DNA of 64,000 bases, from positions 62,001-126,000 of IMG/VR virus record IMGVR_UViG_3300047157_000197. One strand, written 5' to 3'. Below, in pieces: positions 16,292 to 25,275 of the stretch; within the stretch, counting starts at the first letter, position 1; each line of letters begins with the position of its first letter. Below the pieces are notes generated by a model. The model did not search any database and was not told where the DNA came from. It saw nothing but the letters and a program-made list of their open reading frames with translations. The stretch is from a virus. Position numbers and translations under genes: made by a program.

Positions 16292-18804
16292 TGGCATTAC
16301 CAGCATCAGGAGAAATATCAATGTCAATGATTAACCTAGAAATAGGGAATAGTGCAATTACTCAGATAGATTTTGAAGCAATTGCTCTTGAATATAATTT
16401 AGAAGGACCCAATTATAGTGATGGTGTAGCTGGTCTTTCATTGGGCGAATTATATGGATTAAATCCTGCAGCTGGAGATTTTATTTTTTCTGATGCATAT
16501 GGAATACCAAGTAACACAGGTTGGACTATCTATAATTATGGAGCTATTGATTTAAGCCCAACACCAGATGAAGGTACCAATAATACTATTGATGGTCTTA
16601 ATCCATTCACTTGGCGTAGCACAACATATACAAAAGTATTTAGTCCTATTACACGAACGGCAACTGTTGTTGTTGATATTCCCCAATATGATACTTTAAA
16701 TCAAGGATATAATAACTATCCAGGAACAGTAAGTGGTACAATTTCCACAATACAACCAGCGTATAATTTAACAACTGCTGATGTATCTACACAACTTACT
16801 AGTGTACGTTCTCAAACGGGAGAGGTTATTTGGTATGCAGGTAATGATTCAAATGGACCAGGTTCAGTAACTCAAAATTTTACGAAATCAAGTCCAAATA
16901 TAACAACAAATTTACCCGCGGGACAGGTAGGAATATCCGCAACAAATTATGGCATATTATCAACAACAGATAGTGTCCAATCAAGAACAGTAAATTTTTC
17001 AATAGGAGTTCCATCAGGTGCACCAGATGGTGTGAGTGGAAATGAATATGGAAACGTAGGAAGTACTCTTACAAAACCATCTGCTACGGTATCTCAATAT
17101 TCATCTGCTTCAATAGAAGTTGGACTTCAATCAAATGGTAATGTAATCGAGACTGCAGCTGGATTAGGTTCTATGACTTTTGAGTACAATGAATTTGGTT
17201 GGAGTAATAAAAAAAAATTAGATGTAGATATTCTTACCGGCTATAGTCCAAGTACTATGACTTGGGGGATTGCAATATCTGAAGGTAATGTTTCCAACGA
17301 TGGTACGGGTGGAGGTGGACCAGGACCTGGTACGTTTAAAGTTGCTACAGCAGACGCAAACCCTCAGTCGATGTTTTTGTCAGGAACTGGTCCAGTTGCT
17401 TACTACAATTCTAATATTTATGCACACCCAACTACGGAAAATACAACTAGTGCTCAAATTCAACATTACCTTATGTGTACAACAAATAATAATGGTGATT
17501 CACCTGGTGGAATATTTTACATCAATGTAAATCAAAATCCTAATATCACATTTAATACATCTCCCGTATCTAATACTACTATTACACTTGCTAATACGGC
17601 TGATAATTCTAATGTAATACTTGAAACTCCATTAGGATATCAAGCAGAAATTACAGGTAGTGGATTTAGTGTATATGATGGTGATAATGTTCAATCAGCT
17701 ACACCTGGTAATGAAATTACAGGAAATGTATCAGCTCCATCTAATACATTTACAGTTAATGCAACTGCAAATACAGGACCTGCAAGAAGTGGAACATTTA
17801 ATTTATGGGCAACATCATATGATTATCTTATTAAAACATTTATTATTCAACAAGCAGCAGGTCCTCTTAATGAAAAATTATATACGAATATTGGTGGTAG
17901 TTGGTCTCCACTTTTGTTTAGTACGTTCCCATACACAATTCAACAATCAGCAACTAGTCCATTTGCATTCCCAATAACCTCTTTTGGATTTGCACTCAAA
18001 ACAGATTATGTAGAATCATATTCTGTTAGTATAGATAGTGATGATTATTTAGATATTGGATTAACTAGTACAGGTGGTAGTACATCTCTTAGCAACATTG
18101 ATTCACAAACAACTACTCCAAGTTCAGAACAATTTTTTGTAAGTATTGGTGATAGTGGTGGACAATATTCTAATACTGTATTTAGAGAAACAGTAATAAG
18201 TGTTACCTTTGGGTTTGAAACCCATGTAGCATTCTCTCCTCTTACAATAAGATTACAAGGAAGTGGAACAAGTACACCACCTTCACCACCAGGTCCTGGT
18301 GACCCTGGAGTTCCAGATGGGCCATGTTTAATCTATGGAACTCAAGTTTCAATGATAGATGGAACTACAAAAGAAATACAAAACTTAGTAATCGGTGATA
18401 TTGTTAAAAGTATAAACATCGATACAATGCCTGATGGTGAAAGTGAATCACTAAATTGGAGTTCAGATACATTATCATATACATCAGCACAATCTGAGGT
18501 AGTAGGTACTACTGAATATAGTGTTGATACGATATATTCTTTCAACGCAGGATTAATAGAAGCATCAACGGAACATAATCACTTTATAAAAAGAAACAAT
18601 ACACATATGTTCTTGAGTTCTAATAATATTCAAGTAGGAGATTACTTCTTAAATGATGAAAATGTATTTGTAGAAATAACTTCAATAGAACAAAATTCTG
18701 ATTCAAATAACTTTGTTTATAAGATAGATGTTGAATCAAAAGATTTATTCTTTGCAAATGGAATAGTTACTCACAATGCTAAAGGAGGTGCACCTCCAGG
18801 ATAA
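16291..18804 (+). CDS. Tail adhesin with C-terminal Hint (intein-like/BIL) domain
   Basis: 837 residues; the ATG overlaps the previous stop (TAATG). The N-terminus MALPASGEISMSMINLEIG is a common opening in phage tail and adhesin proteins. Long Ser/Thr/Asn-rich beta sequence follows, then a Pro-Gly linker (about 662-678). A ~150-residue Hint domain spans Cys679 (CLIYGTQVSMIDGTTKEI, block A) to His828-Asn829 (FFANGIVTHN, blocks F/G), with the block-B-like STEHNHF near 766. After Asn829 comes Ala830 and only 8 residues (AKGGAPPG). The residue after HN is not Cys, Ser or Thr, so ordinary splicing is unlikely. The pattern fits bacterial intein-like domains that cleave or cross-link. The domain call is strong; the outcome is inference. 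Confidence 0.85.
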   Translation: MALPASGEISMSMINLEIGNSAITQIDFEAIALEYNLEGPNYSDGVAGLSLGELYGLNPAAGDFIFSDAYGIPSNTGWTIYNYGAIDLSPTPDEGTNNTIDGLNPFTWRSTTYTKVFSPITRTATVVVDIPQYDTLNQGYNNYPGTVSGTISTIQPAYNLTTADVSTQLTSVRSQTGEVIWYAGNDSNGPGSVTQNFTKSSPNITTNLPAGQVGISATNYGILSTTDSVQSRTVNFSIGVPSGAPDGVSGNEYGNVGSTLTKPSATVSQYSSASIEVGLQSNGNVIETAAGLGSMTFEYNEFGWSNKKKLDVDILTGYSPSTMTWGIAISEGNVSNDGTGGGGPGPGTFKVATADANPQSMFLSGTGPVAYYNSNIYAHPTTENTTSAQIQHYLMCTTNNNGDSPGGIFYINVNQNPNITFNTSPVSNTTITLANTADNSNVILETPLGYQAEITGSGFSVYDGDNVQSATPGNEITGNVSAPSNTFTVNATANTGPARSGTFNLWATSYDYLIKTFIIQQAAGPLNEKLYTNIGGSWSPLLFSTFPYTIQQSATSPFAFPITSFGFALKTDYVESYSVSIDSDDYLDIGLTSTGGSTSLSNIDSQTTTPSSEQFFVSIGDSGGQYSNTVFRETVISVTFGFETHVAFSPLTIRLQGSGTSTPPSPPGPGDPGVPDGPCLIYGTQVSMIDGTTKEIQNLVIGDIVKSINIDTMPDGESESLNWSSDTLSYTSAQSEVVGTTEYSVDTIYSFNAGLIEASTEHNHFIKRNNTHMFLSSNNIQVGDYFLNDENVFVEITSIEQNSDSNNFVYKIDVESKDLFFANGIVTHNAKGGAPPG
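18784..18797 (+). other. GC-rich perfect palindrome at gene end
   Basis: GGAGGTGCACCTCC is a perfect 14-base palindrome overlapping the last codons of the Hint-domain gene, notable in such AT-rich DNA. No T-run follows, so it is not a standard terminator; it may be a 3'-end hairpin or simply encode GGAPP. Confidence 0.3.
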
Positions 18805-18842
18805 CCCATAAAAATACAAATAAATTAGGATATATGAAATAA

Positions 18843-18858
18843 TTTTCGTATATTTACA
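18843..18858 (+). promoter_or_regulatory. Promoter-like element TTTTCGTATATTTACA
   Basis: The second copy of the TTTTCG-type variant (the other is at 3411-3427), 18 bases before the first gene of the glycan island. Confidence 0.55.
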
Positions 18859-18876
18859 CAAGTAAAGTTATAAAAA

Positions 18877-20067
18877 ATGGCTATATTAAAAAATAAAGAT
18901 AAAGATGATATCAAAAGTGGTATTGTCAATTATTTGTTACATTGTAATGAAACCGTAGATACTAATATTTTAGTAAATAAAATAAATAGTTATTTACCTT
19001 TCGAAGAACGATTAAAAGACCCTAGTATGTTTGAAACTAGTTTAAATATTTTAGTTACTACTGGTGCAGGTAATACAATTCAAGGTGGGGCTGATATATG
19101 GACAAATCATTTTTTAAAATTAATCTGGCCAGAATTGCCAAAAAGAAAAAACTGGAAATTATTAATAGATTCTAAACGACCAACGAACTTTGATACAAAA
19201 TCTTTACCAGAGGGATTAGACTTCCATTTTCATGGAGATGACCCAAGCAAAACAGAAAAGTGGTTATCGGAGTGTATGGGGATTTATTATCTACACTCTC
19301 ATTATCATAAAAGAGAATATATATGGAAATGGGAACGTAAATTTAAAACTATTTTTGTTCATGCATACCCAACAGAAATGGAAGAAGTTATAAATAAAGT
19401 ACCTGAATTAAAAAGATTACAATTTAATACAAAGGTTGATAGTGCATTTTACAATGAGTTTGTACAAAGTTTTAATAAAAGAATTTGGATAGGTAATAAT
19501 CCAAGTAAACTATTAGATGATTTTCCAAACTACACATATACTATACCAAATTTTTATAAATTTAAACATAATATAAGACCAAACGATGAAATTAATAATA
19601 AAATTGGATTTGCATCAAGAGCAGAATCAAGAAAATGTTTGCATTGGGTTCATGGTCATTCAGGCTTTGTTTTAACAGGTAAATATGATTTTGAAAACTT
19701 AAAAGAGAGTACCGGCTACTCATTCCCAGGTGTTAAATTTTATCAATGGAATCCCTCTATTCATGATAAGTTTATGAGAAAAGATTTTGATATATTTCAT
19801 GGAGCTTATTTTAAAGAACCATTTGGTTATTCTATATTTCAAGCAGTTGATTATGGAAAAATTCCAATTATTCATACTGATTGGGCAAAAGAAATAGATT
19901 ACAAATATAGAGCAAGTTCTAAAAATGAATTTGATAAGATGGTTAAAAAAATAATTGGTGATGATAAAAATACACGATTTCAAGAATTTTTTAAGCTAAA
20001 AACTTATATGATGACTTTTGATAATGTAGAAAATTGGTCTACAAAAATATTAGAAAAATTTATTTAA
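18877..20067 (+). CDS. GT-B glycosyltransferase (group 1-like)
   Basis: A 396-residue protein. The region from Glu314, EPFGYSIFQAVDYGKIPII, is the donor-binding E-P-F-G-x5-A-x3-G-x-P-I signature of GT-B enzymes of the GT4 type, where the first Glu binds the nucleotide-sugar ribose. The N-terminal half is unlike common GT4 proteins (AGNTIQGGADIWTNHFL near 65-81 may form the acceptor-side loop). It starts the sugar island behind its own promoter-like box and has no signal peptide. Donor and acceptor are unknown. Confidence 0.8.
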   Translation: MAILKNKDKDDIKSGIVNYLLHCNETVDTNILVNKINSYLPFEERLKDPSMFETSLNILVTTGAGNTIQGGADIWTNHFLKLIWPELPKRKNWKLLIDSKRPTNFDTKSLPEGLDFHFHGDDPSKTEKWLSECMGIYYLHSHYHKREYIWKWERKFKTIFVHAYPTEMEEVINKVPELKRLQFNTKVDSAFYNEFVQSFNKRIWIGNNPSKLLDDFPNYTYTIPNFYKFKHNIRPNDEINNKIGFASRAESRKCLHWVHGHSGFVLTGKYDFENLKESTGYSFPGVKFYQWNPSIHDKFMRKDFDIFHGAYFKEPFGYSIFQAVDYGKIPIIHTDWAKEIDYKYRASSKNEFDKMVKKIIGDDKNTRFQEFFKLKTYMMTFDNVENWSTKILEKFI

Positions 20068-20079
20068 TATATTTATATA
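20068..20079 (+). promoter_or_regulatory. Promoter-like element TATATTTATATA
   Basis: An exact copy starting immediately after the preceding stop codon, 15 bases before the methyltransferase ATG at 20095. Confidence 0.6.
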
Positions 20080-20094
20080 TACACAAAAGATACT

Positions 20095-20871
20095 ATGTCT
20101 ATTATTAACTATGTCTTAGTTAAAGAGTTTTTTACAAATAACTTCAAAATAAAAAAAGACACAAACGAAAAAGAGTTCAAAGAATTATCACCTGTTAAAT
20201 ACAGATGGACACATGGTGCAACTGATTTGCATCTTGGAGATGGTTTATTGATATATTCTGCTATCCAATACATGAGAGCAAAAATTTGTGTATGTTTAGG
20301 AAGTGGTGGTGGATTTATTCCAAGAATAATGTCACAAGCAAGAATGGATTTACATGACCAAAAAATATTTGACGGAGAAAAGTTAATGGAATGGGGTAAT
20401 GTAGGAACAACTATTTTAGTAGATGCATCAAATGGAGTTGGGGGATATACTGATTGGATAGAAAAAGATTCATTTTATAGAACACATTTTCCAAGTAGAG
20501 TAATATTAGATACAACAGAAAATGCATATTACAACTTTTTTGTTAAAGAAGATATAAAAATAGATTATCTTCATATAGATGCAGGACATTCATATGATGA
20601 TGTAAAGAAAGATTTTGAATTATACAGTAAAATACTAAACCCTAATGGTATTATATCTATTCATGATACTGATGAATCATTTGAAAAAGAACATATCATT
20701 ACAGATGATATATTAGATGATTTTCATCAAGAATATGCAAATGGACCAGCAAGGTTTGTTAAAGAGTTAAAAGAAAACAAAGAATGGGAAGTTTTTAATT
20801 TTTTTAATAATGGTATATTAAGAGATAAACCTTCTTCTACTGGTTTAACATTTATAAGAAGAAATGCATAA
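20095..20871 (+). CDS. Class I SAM-dependent methyltransferase (Methyltransf_24-like)
   Basis: A 258-residue protein. The SAM-binding glycine loop is CVCLGSGGG (65-73). The motif IDAGHSYDDVKKDFELY (from about 161) and the following NGIISIHDTD are typical of the small class I methyltransferases in sugar and antibiotic pathways (Methyltransf_24 and cephalosporin-hydroxylase-like). Its place between two glycosyltransferase genes suggests it methylates a sugar. It overlaps the next gene by 8 bases. Confidence 0.82.
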   Translation: MSIINYVLVKEFFTNNFKIKKDTNEKEFKELSPVKYRWTHGATDLHLGDGLLIYSAIQYMRAKICVCLGSGGGFIPRIMSQARMDLHDQKIFDGEKLMEWGNVGTTILVDASNGVGGYTDWIEKDSFYRTHFPSRVILDTTENAYYNFFVKEDIKIDYLHIDAGHSYDDVKKDFELYSKILNPNGIISIHDTDESFEKEHIITDDILDDFHQEYANGPARFVKELKENKEWEVFNFFNNGILRDKPSSTGLTFIRRNA

Positions 20872-21712
20872 AATAAATTTAGTTACAGTTGTTGGACACA
20901 ACACTACACTTCTACCACATATGATAAATCACTACAAAGATATTGTAGATGAGATTTATGTAGTAGTTTACAGACAACATACCTTAGATGGTATTTTAGA
21001 AGATGTAATTAATCTTGGTATCAAACCTTATAAGATAGTAACTGAAGAAAAATTTAATTGGGAAAGAGTAACTCAATTATATAATGAAGTCAAACAAACC
21101 AAACCAAACGAATGGTGGGTGGTTTCAGATGATGATGAATTTCATATATATCCAAAACCTTTACAAGAAATGATAAATGATTGTGAGGATAATGGGTGGG
21201 AATTTATCACAGGAGGATTCCTCGATAGGATAGGAGAGGAAGGAGAGTTTCCTTTGGTAACAAAAGAAACAAATATTTGGAAATCGTTTCCACTTGCAGG
21301 ATTTTTTAGATATCCGATGAGTGGGGCGATGCCAAACAAATGTTGTGTAATGAAAGGTTCGGTGGATGTAACACCTGGTCAACATTTCGCAGTAATTGGT
21401 GATACTGATACTTGGAGAGAACGAGGGTGGAATCACCCTAAAAGATACCCAATGGGTAGAGGTGAGGGATTTATACAAGTTCATCATTTCAAATGGGATT
21501 CAACCGTTCTTGAAAGATTAAAAGAAGTATCAGAAACAAAAAAAGATTATTCTTATTGGAAAGAATATAAAAAAATGTATAAAGCTATAGAAATAAATGA
21601 TTGGAAAATTGACATTAATAATCCTGAATTTATGTTTGAAAAAATGATTGATAATAATCATTGGGATTATATAAAATGGAATAGATTATTTAAGAAAATA
21701 ATTTCCGTTTAA
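20864..21712 (+). CDS. Glycosyltransferase, GT92/GT2-like
   Basis: A 282-residue protein. The N-terminus INLVTVVGHNTTLLPHMINHY, with EIYVVVYRQ following, is a GT-A opening. SDDDEF at 88-93 supplies the metal-binding D-x-D/E. HHFKWDSTVLERL near 209-221 resembles the conserved C-terminal His region of GT92/Glyco_tranf_2_4 enzymes. It has no membrane segment, so it acts in the cytoplasm. It is coupled to the upstream methyltransferase gene by overlap. Specificity is unknown. Confidence 0.72.
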   Translation: MHKINLVTVVGHNTTLLPHMINHYKDIVDEIYVVVYRQHTLDGILEDVINLGIKPYKIVTEEKFNWERVTQLYNEVKQTKPNEWWVVSDDDEFHIYPKPLQEMINDCEDNGWEFITGGFLDRIGEEGEFPLVTKETNIWKSFPLAGFFRYPMSGAMPNKCCVMKGSVDVTPGQHFAVIGDTDTWRERGWNHPKRYPMGRGEGFIQVHHFKWDSTVLERLKEVSETKKDYSYWKEYKKMYKAIEINDWKIDINNPEFMFEKMIDNNHWDYIKWNRLFKKIISV

Positions 21713-21722
21713 TCAATTTCTA

Positions 21723-21734
21723 TATATTTATATA
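21723..21734 (+). promoter_or_regulatory. Promoter-like element TATATTTATATA
   Basis: An exact copy, 32 bases before the 60-codon gene at 21767; it probably drives the GT7-LamG gene cluster. Confidence 0.55.
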
Positions 21735-21766
21735 TATTAACATTAATAATTAAAAATACAAACGTT

Positions 21767-21949
21767 ATGCCTGCAAAAAAAGATGAAACTGCACAACTTC
21801 TTGAAGAAAGAAAAGTTAAAGCTCTTGAAAAAATAGGGAATTCAATAGATGCACTTACTTTATGGTTTGAAGAAATTGATAAAGAGGAATGGGGACCAAG
21901 AATGGAATGGTACCTATCAGAGTGGTACGAAAACAAAATCAAAAAATAG
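21767..21949 (+). CDS. 60-residue protein, unknown function
   Basis: A small, charged, probably helical protein (MPAKKDETAQLLEERKVKALE...) with a Trp-rich C-terminal half (LWFEEIDKEEWGPRMEWYLSE). It sits right behind a promoter-like box and 3 bases before the first GT7-LamG gene, so it is translated from the same message. No family recognised; a helper or subunit of the glycosyltransferase is possible. Confidence 0.6.
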   Translation: MPAKKDETAQLLEERKVKALEKIGNSIDALTLWFEEIDKEEWGPRMEWYLSEWYENKIKK

Positions 21950-21952
21950 TAT

Positions 21953-23374
21953 ATGCCTAAACTCGGTATCATTGTTCCATATAGAAACCGAAGAACTCAT
22001 TTAAATCATTTTACTACTGCAATTAAAAACTATTTCAATAATTCAAATATTGATTATGAATTAGTAATAGTTGAACAAGCAGATAAAAAATCATTTAATC
22101 GTGGTGCATTATTAAACATTGGTGTAAAAAAAGCACAAGAATTAGAATGTACTTATGTTGCTTTACATGATGTTGATATGTTACCCGAAGATGTTGATTA
22201 TTCTGATGTAAGAGTTCCAACACACTTAGCAACAAATTTCATTTCAGAAAACAAAGAAATGAAACGAATTGTATTTGATGAGTATTTTGGTGGAGTAACC
22301 CTATTTCCAATAAATGATTACTTTCATGTAAATGGGTATTCTAATAAATATTGGGGATGGGGGTACGAGGATGATGATTTACTTTGGAGATGTAAAGAAA
22401 ATTTTATTGATTTTAACACAAAACAATTACCATCAAAAGCACATAGTAGTACAGCACTAAAATTCAATGGTCATACGAGTCAAGTAACAATTCCAAAACC
22501 ATTTAAATTAAAAAACTATACATTATTTTGCTCATTTAATCCAGCAGAGATTGAGTGTAATGAAGGATATATGTTTGATGAATACAATATTCTTGCTATA
22601 CCAGGTATGGATACTGGATTTACGTTTAATTCATATAAAAGATACAAATTTGAAACTTGGACAGCAGATAAAAGATGTATAAGTTTAAAATCAAATATTT
22701 CATCTCCAAAGCAAACTATATTATGTGCATCAATAAATCAAGATGAAGGTAAAGTAAAATTTTACCAAGATGGTGAACTTGTTGATGAGGCTGAATATGA
22801 GGGAAGAATATTACATTATAATAATGAAAAAAAAATATATTTAGGAAATTCACCATCTCTTGAACATAATAAAAGGAGACCGTTTAAAGGAACAATTGAC
22901 TATTTTGCATTATTTAATCATTCACTAGAACCCACACAGATAAAAGAAATATCTACTAACACAGGTCTTGGATTGACAGAATCATTTGGAGCTTATGTTG
23001 CACCACATACTTTAGAAATGTGTTATGATATGAGAAATTCTAGTCTTTCAACAATCATAGATACCTCACATAGAAAAAAGATAGCAGAAGTGAAAGATTG
23101 TGATAGGGTTTTTGTAAATCAAGTAGCTGATTTTGTTGAAATACCAATACCATATCGTAGAGAAAGTACTTTTAAACTTTTATATCATAAAGAAAATGGA
23201 TTTTATGAAAATAAATGGACATGGACCGAAACAAGAAAAAATCAGCTTTATTTTTATAACAAAGTTTTAAAAGGAAAATCTGATTACAAAAGAGATGGAG
23301 TTGATAATGTAAGATTTGAATTATTATCAGATACAAAAATGGATAATTATTATTTTATATCAGTTGAATTATGA
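21953..23374 (+). CDS. GT7-like (beta-1,4-galactosyltransferase type) transferase fused to a LamG domain
   Basis: 473 residues. Residues 1-~150 carry the full beta4GalT/GT7 signature set: VPYRNRRTHL 8-17, FNRGALLNIG 48-57, the metal motif HDVDMLPE 72-79, FGGVTLFP 112-119 and NGYSNKYWGWGYEDDDL 127-143. Residues ~160-340 look like a concanavalin-A/LamG jelly roll (TALKFNGHTSQVTIP, GTIDYFALFNHSL). The last ~90 residues (PYRRESTFKLLYH...YKRDGVDNVRFELL) recur in the paralogue at 23781. GT7 enzymes are mostly animal; this one has no membrane anchor and probably works in the cytoplasm. The LamG part may bind the acceptor glycan. Confidence 0.85.
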   Translation: MPKLGIIVPYRNRRTHLNHFTTAIKNYFNNSNIDYELVIVEQADKKSFNRGALLNIGVKKAQELECTYVALHDVDMLPEDVDYSDVRVPTHLATNFISENKEMKRIVFDEYFGGVTLFPINDYFHVNGYSNKYWGWGYEDDDLLWRCKENFIDFNTKQLPSKAHSSTALKFNGHTSQVTIPKPFKLKNYTLFCSFNPAEIECNEGYMFDEYNILAIPGMDTGFTFNSYKRYKFETWTADKRCISLKSNISSPKQTILCASINQDEGKVKFYQDGELVDEAEYEGRILHYNNEKKIYLGNSPSLEHNKRRPFKGTIDYFALFNHSLEPTQIKEISTNTGLGLTESFGAYVAPHTLEMCYDMRNSSLSTIIDTSHRKKIAEVKDCDRVFVNQVADFVEIPIPYRRESTFKLLYHKENGFYENKWTWTETRKNQLYFYNKVLKGKSDYKRDGVDNVRFELLSDTKMDNYYFISVEL

Positions 23375-23784
23375 TAGCAGAAAAATATGATGTAGGTATA
23401 ATTGCTGGAAACTTTGATGTAATACATCCAGGTTATATAAAAATGTTTAAAGAATGTAAATCATATTGTAAACAATTTATAGTTTTATTACATACAGACC
23501 CATCAATAGAAAGACCACATAAACTAAAACCAATTCTCACTAAAGAAGAACGAACTGAAATTTTAACTTCAATAAAGTATATAGATGGAATTGCATATTA
23601 TACTTATGAAAAAGAATTGGTAGATTTGATAGAAAGGTTATCACCCGATATCAGATTTTTAGGAGATGATTATCGTGGTAAAACATATACAGGGTTTGAA
23701 TTAGATGTACCAGTTCATTATTTAAACAGAGACCATGGTTGGAGTACAACTAAATTTAAAAAGTTAATAGCAGATACAATATGA
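23371..23784 (+). CDS. Cytidylyltransferase-like protein (TagD/RfaE family)
   Basis: A 137-residue nucleotidyltransferase of the glycerol-3-phosphate cytidylyltransferase type (about 130 residues in TagD). GNFDVIHPGYIKM at 13-25 is the HxGH-type nucleotide site and WSTTKFKK near the end is the RTEGISTT-like motif. The second His of HxGH is Tyr here (HPGY), which may reduce or alter activity. It would activate a phosphorylated polyol or sugar as a CDP derivative. It overlaps both GT7-LamG genes by 4 bases, so the three are co-translated. Confidence 0.8.
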   Translation: MIAEKYDVGIIAGNFDVIHPGYIKMFKECKSYCKQFIVLLHTDPSIERPHKLKPILTKEERTEILTSIKYIDGIAYYTYEKELVDLIERLSPDIRFLGDDYRGKTYTGFELDVPVHYLNRDHGWSTTKFKKLIADTI

Positions 23785-25250
23785 AGTTAGGAGTTTGTGT
23801 TCCGTATAGAAATAGAGAAGCTCACTTAAAAGAGTTTATACCAAAAGTTGGAAAATATTTAGATGCACAAGGCATTGATTACTGTATTTATTTTGCACAC
23901 CAAGTTGATGATAAATTATTCAACAGAGGGGCAACAAAAAATGTTGCAGCAAAACACGCATTTGAAGATGGATGTGATTATATAGTTTGGCATGATATAG
24001 ATATGATACCAGAAGAAGGGTGTGATTATTCATTTCCTAAAAAAACACCAATACATATTGCAACTTCAATATCACAAATGGATTACAAATTAAAGTATGA
24101 AGAATACTTTGGTGGTGCGGTTTTATTTTCAAAAGAACAGGTAGAAAAAACCAATGGATATTCAAATGATTATTGGGATTGGGGAATGGAAGATGATGAT
24201 TTATTTTGGAGATGTGTATTAGAAGGATATGCAGATGATACCTATATGGATTATCCAACTGATGACCAAACCTATTTAAATTTTAATGGTTTAAATTCTT
24301 TTATTAAAATAGATAAAGATGCTAAATTAAGAAACGTAACATCTCGTTCTCACACAGTTTCAATATTAGTTCGAGCATATCAACAAGAAGATAAAGTTAA
24401 TATTTGGTTGGTAGGTGATGATGAACGAAGATTTTGTGAATATCCAATAATTCGTAGACCAGGATATGATTGGGGATTGAGTTATAATAATTCAAGAGCA
24501 TATACTGCACAACTTTGGGATAATGAAAAAAATCATTTATATCAATGGATAAAAAGATATGAAGGCCAATGGACTTGGATAACTTTAAAAGTAGATTCTG
24601 CAACTCAAAAAATACATTTTTATTTAAATGGAAAAGAATCAGATGCAAGACATGGTCATGGTACACAATCTCCATTGTCATATGAGAATAGATTAAAATC
24701 TTATGGAATGGGTGATTGGTATATTGGAACTACTACATCTGCAAGAAAGAATGATATCAATCGTTGGTTAAAGGGAGATATTGGAAAAGTTTATGTATGG
24801 AATCGTAATTTAAGTGATGAGGAAATAAAAGATATTCATAAAAATGTACCTGAAAATAAATTGGTACTTCATTATGATTTTAATTCAGAACAACAAAAAA
24901 ACTCACCCTATACTGCAGTTGATTTAACTGGCAATGGATTACATGGTAGTATAAGAAATGCAGAATTAAAAAAAGGAAAAATTAAAATTCCTTATACAAT
25001 AATCCCACATAGAATACCTGGAAAACTAAAATGTTTACCTCACAAAGATGAGGGGTTGGTAAAAAACAAAGATGGAAAAGAAGTTTGGGCAAAAGGAGAA
25101 ACAACTGCAAGAAACGAAAGACGATATGTTCTTCAAATGCAACAAGGTACTTGGGATTATAAATCTGATGGTATTAAACAATTAAAATATGAATTAGTTG
25201 GAATTGAGGAAATAACTCCAAAAGCAAAACTAATAAATGTTAAATTCTAA
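23781..25250 (+). CDS. Second GT7-like transferase fused to a LamG domain
   Basis: 489 residues, paralogue of the gene at 21953. GT7 motifs are FNRGATKNVA 47-56, HDIDMIPE 71-78, FGGAVLFS 110-117 and NGYSNDYWDWGMEDDDL 125-141. The middle is a LamG-like fold (TYLNFNGLNSFIKI, YLNGKESD, GDIGKVYVWNRNLSDEEI). The C-terminal module resembles that of the first copy (WDYKSDGIKQLKYELV). Two such enzymes in tandem suggest two successive linkages or an alternating disaccharide. The two copies have diverged well beyond recent duplication. Confidence 0.85.
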   Translation: MKLGVCVPYRNREAHLKEFIPKVGKYLDAQGIDYCIYFAHQVDDKLFNRGATKNVAAKHAFEDGCDYIVWHDIDMIPEEGCDYSFPKKTPIHIATSISQMDYKLKYEEYFGGAVLFSKEQVEKTNGYSNDYWDWGMEDDDLFWRCVLEGYADDTYMDYPTDDQTYLNFNGLNSFIKIDKDAKLRNVTSRSHTVSILVRAYQQEDKVNIWLVGDDERRFCEYPIIRRPGYDWGLSYNNSRAYTAQLWDNEKNHLYQWIKRYEGQWTWITLKVDSATQKIHFYLNGKESDARHGHGTQSPLSYENRLKSYGMGDWYIGTTTSARKNDINRWLKGDIGKVYVWNRNLSDEEIKDIHKNVPENKLVLHYDFNSEQQKNSPYTAVDLTGNGLHGSIRNAELKKGKIKIPYTIIPHRIPGKLKCLPHKDEGLVKNKDGKEVWAKGETTARNERRYVLQMQQGTWDYKSDGIKQLKYELVGIEEITPKAKLINVKF

Positions 25251-25275
25251 TATATATTAATATACAAGAAATTCA

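Noticed and set aside
17270-17977. Two extra + frames inside the Hint-domain adhesin gene
   Set aside because: Out of frame with a continuous 837-codon gene, rich in Leu/Gln/His as expected for shifted repeats, and without ribosome sites.
16291-18804. A true splicing intein in the adhesin
   Set aside because: Only eight residues follow the His-Asn and the next residue is Ala, so there is no extein nucleophile and almost no C-extein.
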